Under the pieces are notes generated by a model that was not told the origin of the DNA, made no database searches, and saw only the letters and a list, made by a program, of their open reading frames with translations. From Crocinitomix sp. (lineage in GTDB: Bacteria; Bacteroidota; Bacteroidia; Flavobacteriales_D; Crocinitomicaceae): a stretch of 5,981 nt of DNA. Below are positions 4,778-5,981 of the stretch, piece after piece. Numbering within the stretch: position 1 is the first letter of the stretch; every line of letters starts with the position of its first letter. Location: NCBI GenBank assembly GCA_020849935.1, contig JADZFJ010000095.1, positions 1 to 5,981 of the forward strand, read 5' to 3'. A program made the position numbers and the translations under genes.

Positions 4778-5981
4778 ATGAAACACTATGCATTAAGTAC
4801 CACACTATTTTTAATTGCCTGTTCAACAACCAATAATATGCAACAAGATCAATCGGGAGTGGTTCAGCCTCCCAAAGCAAAAGTGCTTGAGCACAAAATC
4901 ATCACTCATAACGACACCATCATCGACAATTATTTTTGGATGCGTTTGTCTGATGAAGAAAAAAACGCAAAAAAACCAAACCAACATACCAAAGATGTCT
5001 TGGATTATCTAAACGCTGAAAACGAGTATTTGGATAAAAAAATGAAGCATACCGAGCAGCTTCAAACCGCCATTTACGAAGAAATCATCGCCAGAATTAA
5101 ACAAGATGATGAATCCGTGCCTGTCACGATGAACGGGTATTCATATTATTCTCGGTTCGAAGAAGGACAAGATTATCCTTTTTATTGCCGAAAAGTGGTT
5201 GGGTCGGAAACCGAAGAAATTATGTTAAATGGCCCAGAAATGGGTAAAAATCAATCTTATTTTGCCATTGGCGATTATACTGTAAGCGAAAACAACGAAA
5301 TTTTAGCGTACAGTGTTGACTATGTTTCGCGGCGACAATACACCATCTTCCTAAAAAACCTTAAAACAGGCGAAGTTTATGAAGATAAAATTGAAAATAC
5401 CAACGGCGGAATCACTTGGGCAAATGACAATAAAACCATCTTTTATACCAAAATGGATCCCGTTACGTTGCGATCTAATCAAATTTATAGCCATGTCATT
5501 GGGACAAAATCCACTGCTGATAAATTAGTGTTTGAAGAAAAAGATGAAACCTTTTCATGTTTTATTTACAAAACAAAATCACGAAAATATTTAATGATTG
5601 GTTCGACGCAAACTTTGTCGTCTGAATACCGATTTTTGGATGCCAATACCCCGGAAGGCCAATGGAAAATAGTACAACCTCGTCAACGAGATTTGGAATA
5701 TTCGATCGATCATTATGGCGATGATTTTTACATTACCACCAATTATCAAGCGAAAAATTTTAGACTCGTTAAGACACCTGTTTCAAAAACTGAAAAAGAA
5801 AATTGGGTGGAGGTTATTCCGCATCGTTCAAACGTATTACTTGAATCGATTGATATCTTCCAAAAACATTTGGTAGTGACAGAACGTAAAAATGGATTAA
5901 CTCATTTAAGAGTAATTGATTGGGCAGATAAATCAGAGCATTACATCGAATTTAACGACCCTGCTTATTTGACCTACACCT
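4778..5981 (+). CDS. Lipoprotein prolyl oligopeptidase-family peptidase (oligopeptidase B-like, S9), N-terminal part
   Basis: The frame is open from the ATG at 4778 to the right edge, giving 401 residues. Full-length relatives have about 680-720, so the catalytic Ser-Asp-His domain is outside the window. Residues 1-15 form a lipoprotein signal with lipobox LIAC and acylated Cys15. From about 35 the sequence follows the Peptidase_S9 N-terminal region: DNYFWMRLSD (50-59), a helix-rich DYLNAENEYL (76-85), then EEIIARIKQDDESVP (101-115) and NGYSYYSRFEEGQDYPFYCR (119-138), blocks highly typical of oligopeptidase B (PtrB). The remainder should be beta-propeller blades that gate access to the active site. 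The family cleaves short peptides, for oligopeptidase B after Arg/Lys; specificity cannot be judged without the C-terminal half. Classical PtrB is cytosolic, whereas this one is predicted to be membrane-anchored, probably facing the periplasm because no acidic surface-export motif follows the Cys. A GGAACA precedes the ATG. Confidence 0.92.
   Translation, partial: MKHYALSTTLFLIACSTTNNMQQDQSGVVQPPKAKVLEHKIITHNDTIIDNYFWMRLSDEEKNAKKPNQHTKDVLDYLNAENEYLDKKMKHTEQLQTAIYEEIIARIKQDDESVPVTMNGYSYYSRFEEGQDYPFYCRKVVGSETEEIMLNGPEMGKNQSYFAIGDYTVSENNEILAYSVDYVSRRQYTIFLKNLKTGEVYEDKIENTNGGITWANDNKTIFYTKMDPVTLRSNQIYSHVIGTKSTADKLVFEEKDETFSCFIYKTKSRKYLMIGSTQTLSSEYRFLDANTPEGQWKIVQPRQRDLEYSIDHYGDDFYITTNYQAKNFRLVKTPVSKTEKENWVEVIPHRSNVLLESIDIFQKHLVVTERKNGLTHLRVIDWADKSEHYIEFNDPAYLTYT

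Noticed and set aside
4815..5012. Plus-strand frame overlapping the start of the peptidase gene
   Set aside because: It lies in another frame of a convincing S9 peptidase and has low-complexity Lys/Thr/Ser composition.

Overview
The window looks like a piece of a Bacteroidota chromosome, most likely from the class Flavobacteriia. The DNA is AT-rich. One secreted enzyme ends in a type IX secretion (T9SS) C-terminal sorting domain. Signal peptides are of the Bacteroidota kind (cleavage before Gln, or a short lipobox). Shine-Dalgarno sequences are mostly weak or absent, and two sites match the Bacteroidota -7 promoter motif TAnnTTTG. This taxonomic placement is inferred from these features and not from a database match.

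Layout: positions 1-2626 carry three genes on the minus strand. In transcription order they are an atypical SDR / YeeZ-like NAD(P)-binding protein (1814-2626), a secreted alpha/beta-hydrolase esterase of the PHB depolymerase / LpqC type with a T9SS sorting domain (613-1746), and the N-terminal 190 residues of a lipoprotein with a beta-barrel-like sequence (running off the left edge). Gaps of 67 and 40 nt suggest one transcript, but nothing in their functions ties them into one obvious pathway. Positions 2627-2978 form a divergent intergenic region. Positions 2979-5981 carry two plus-strand genes 89 nt apart: a complete SulP/SLC26 anion transporter with a STAS domain, and the N-terminal 401 residues of a lipoprotein-anchored prolyl oligopeptidase-family peptidase (oligopeptidase B-like, S9), cut by the right edge before its catalytic domain.

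Four of the five products act at or beyond the cell envelope: transporter, two lipoproteins and a secreted esterase. The coding content is otherwise ordinary for a flavobacterium.

The most distinctive non-coding structure is a pair of near-identical 30-bp REP-like hairpins (2771-2800 and 2845-2874, 28/30 identical). The pair is bounded by an 8-bp inverted repeat (CCTGCTAG ... CTAGCAGG), giving a REPIN/MITE-like 114-bp unit inside the divergent intergenic region. I see no evidence for a new defence system, CRISPR array, transposase, rRNA or tRNA gene here.
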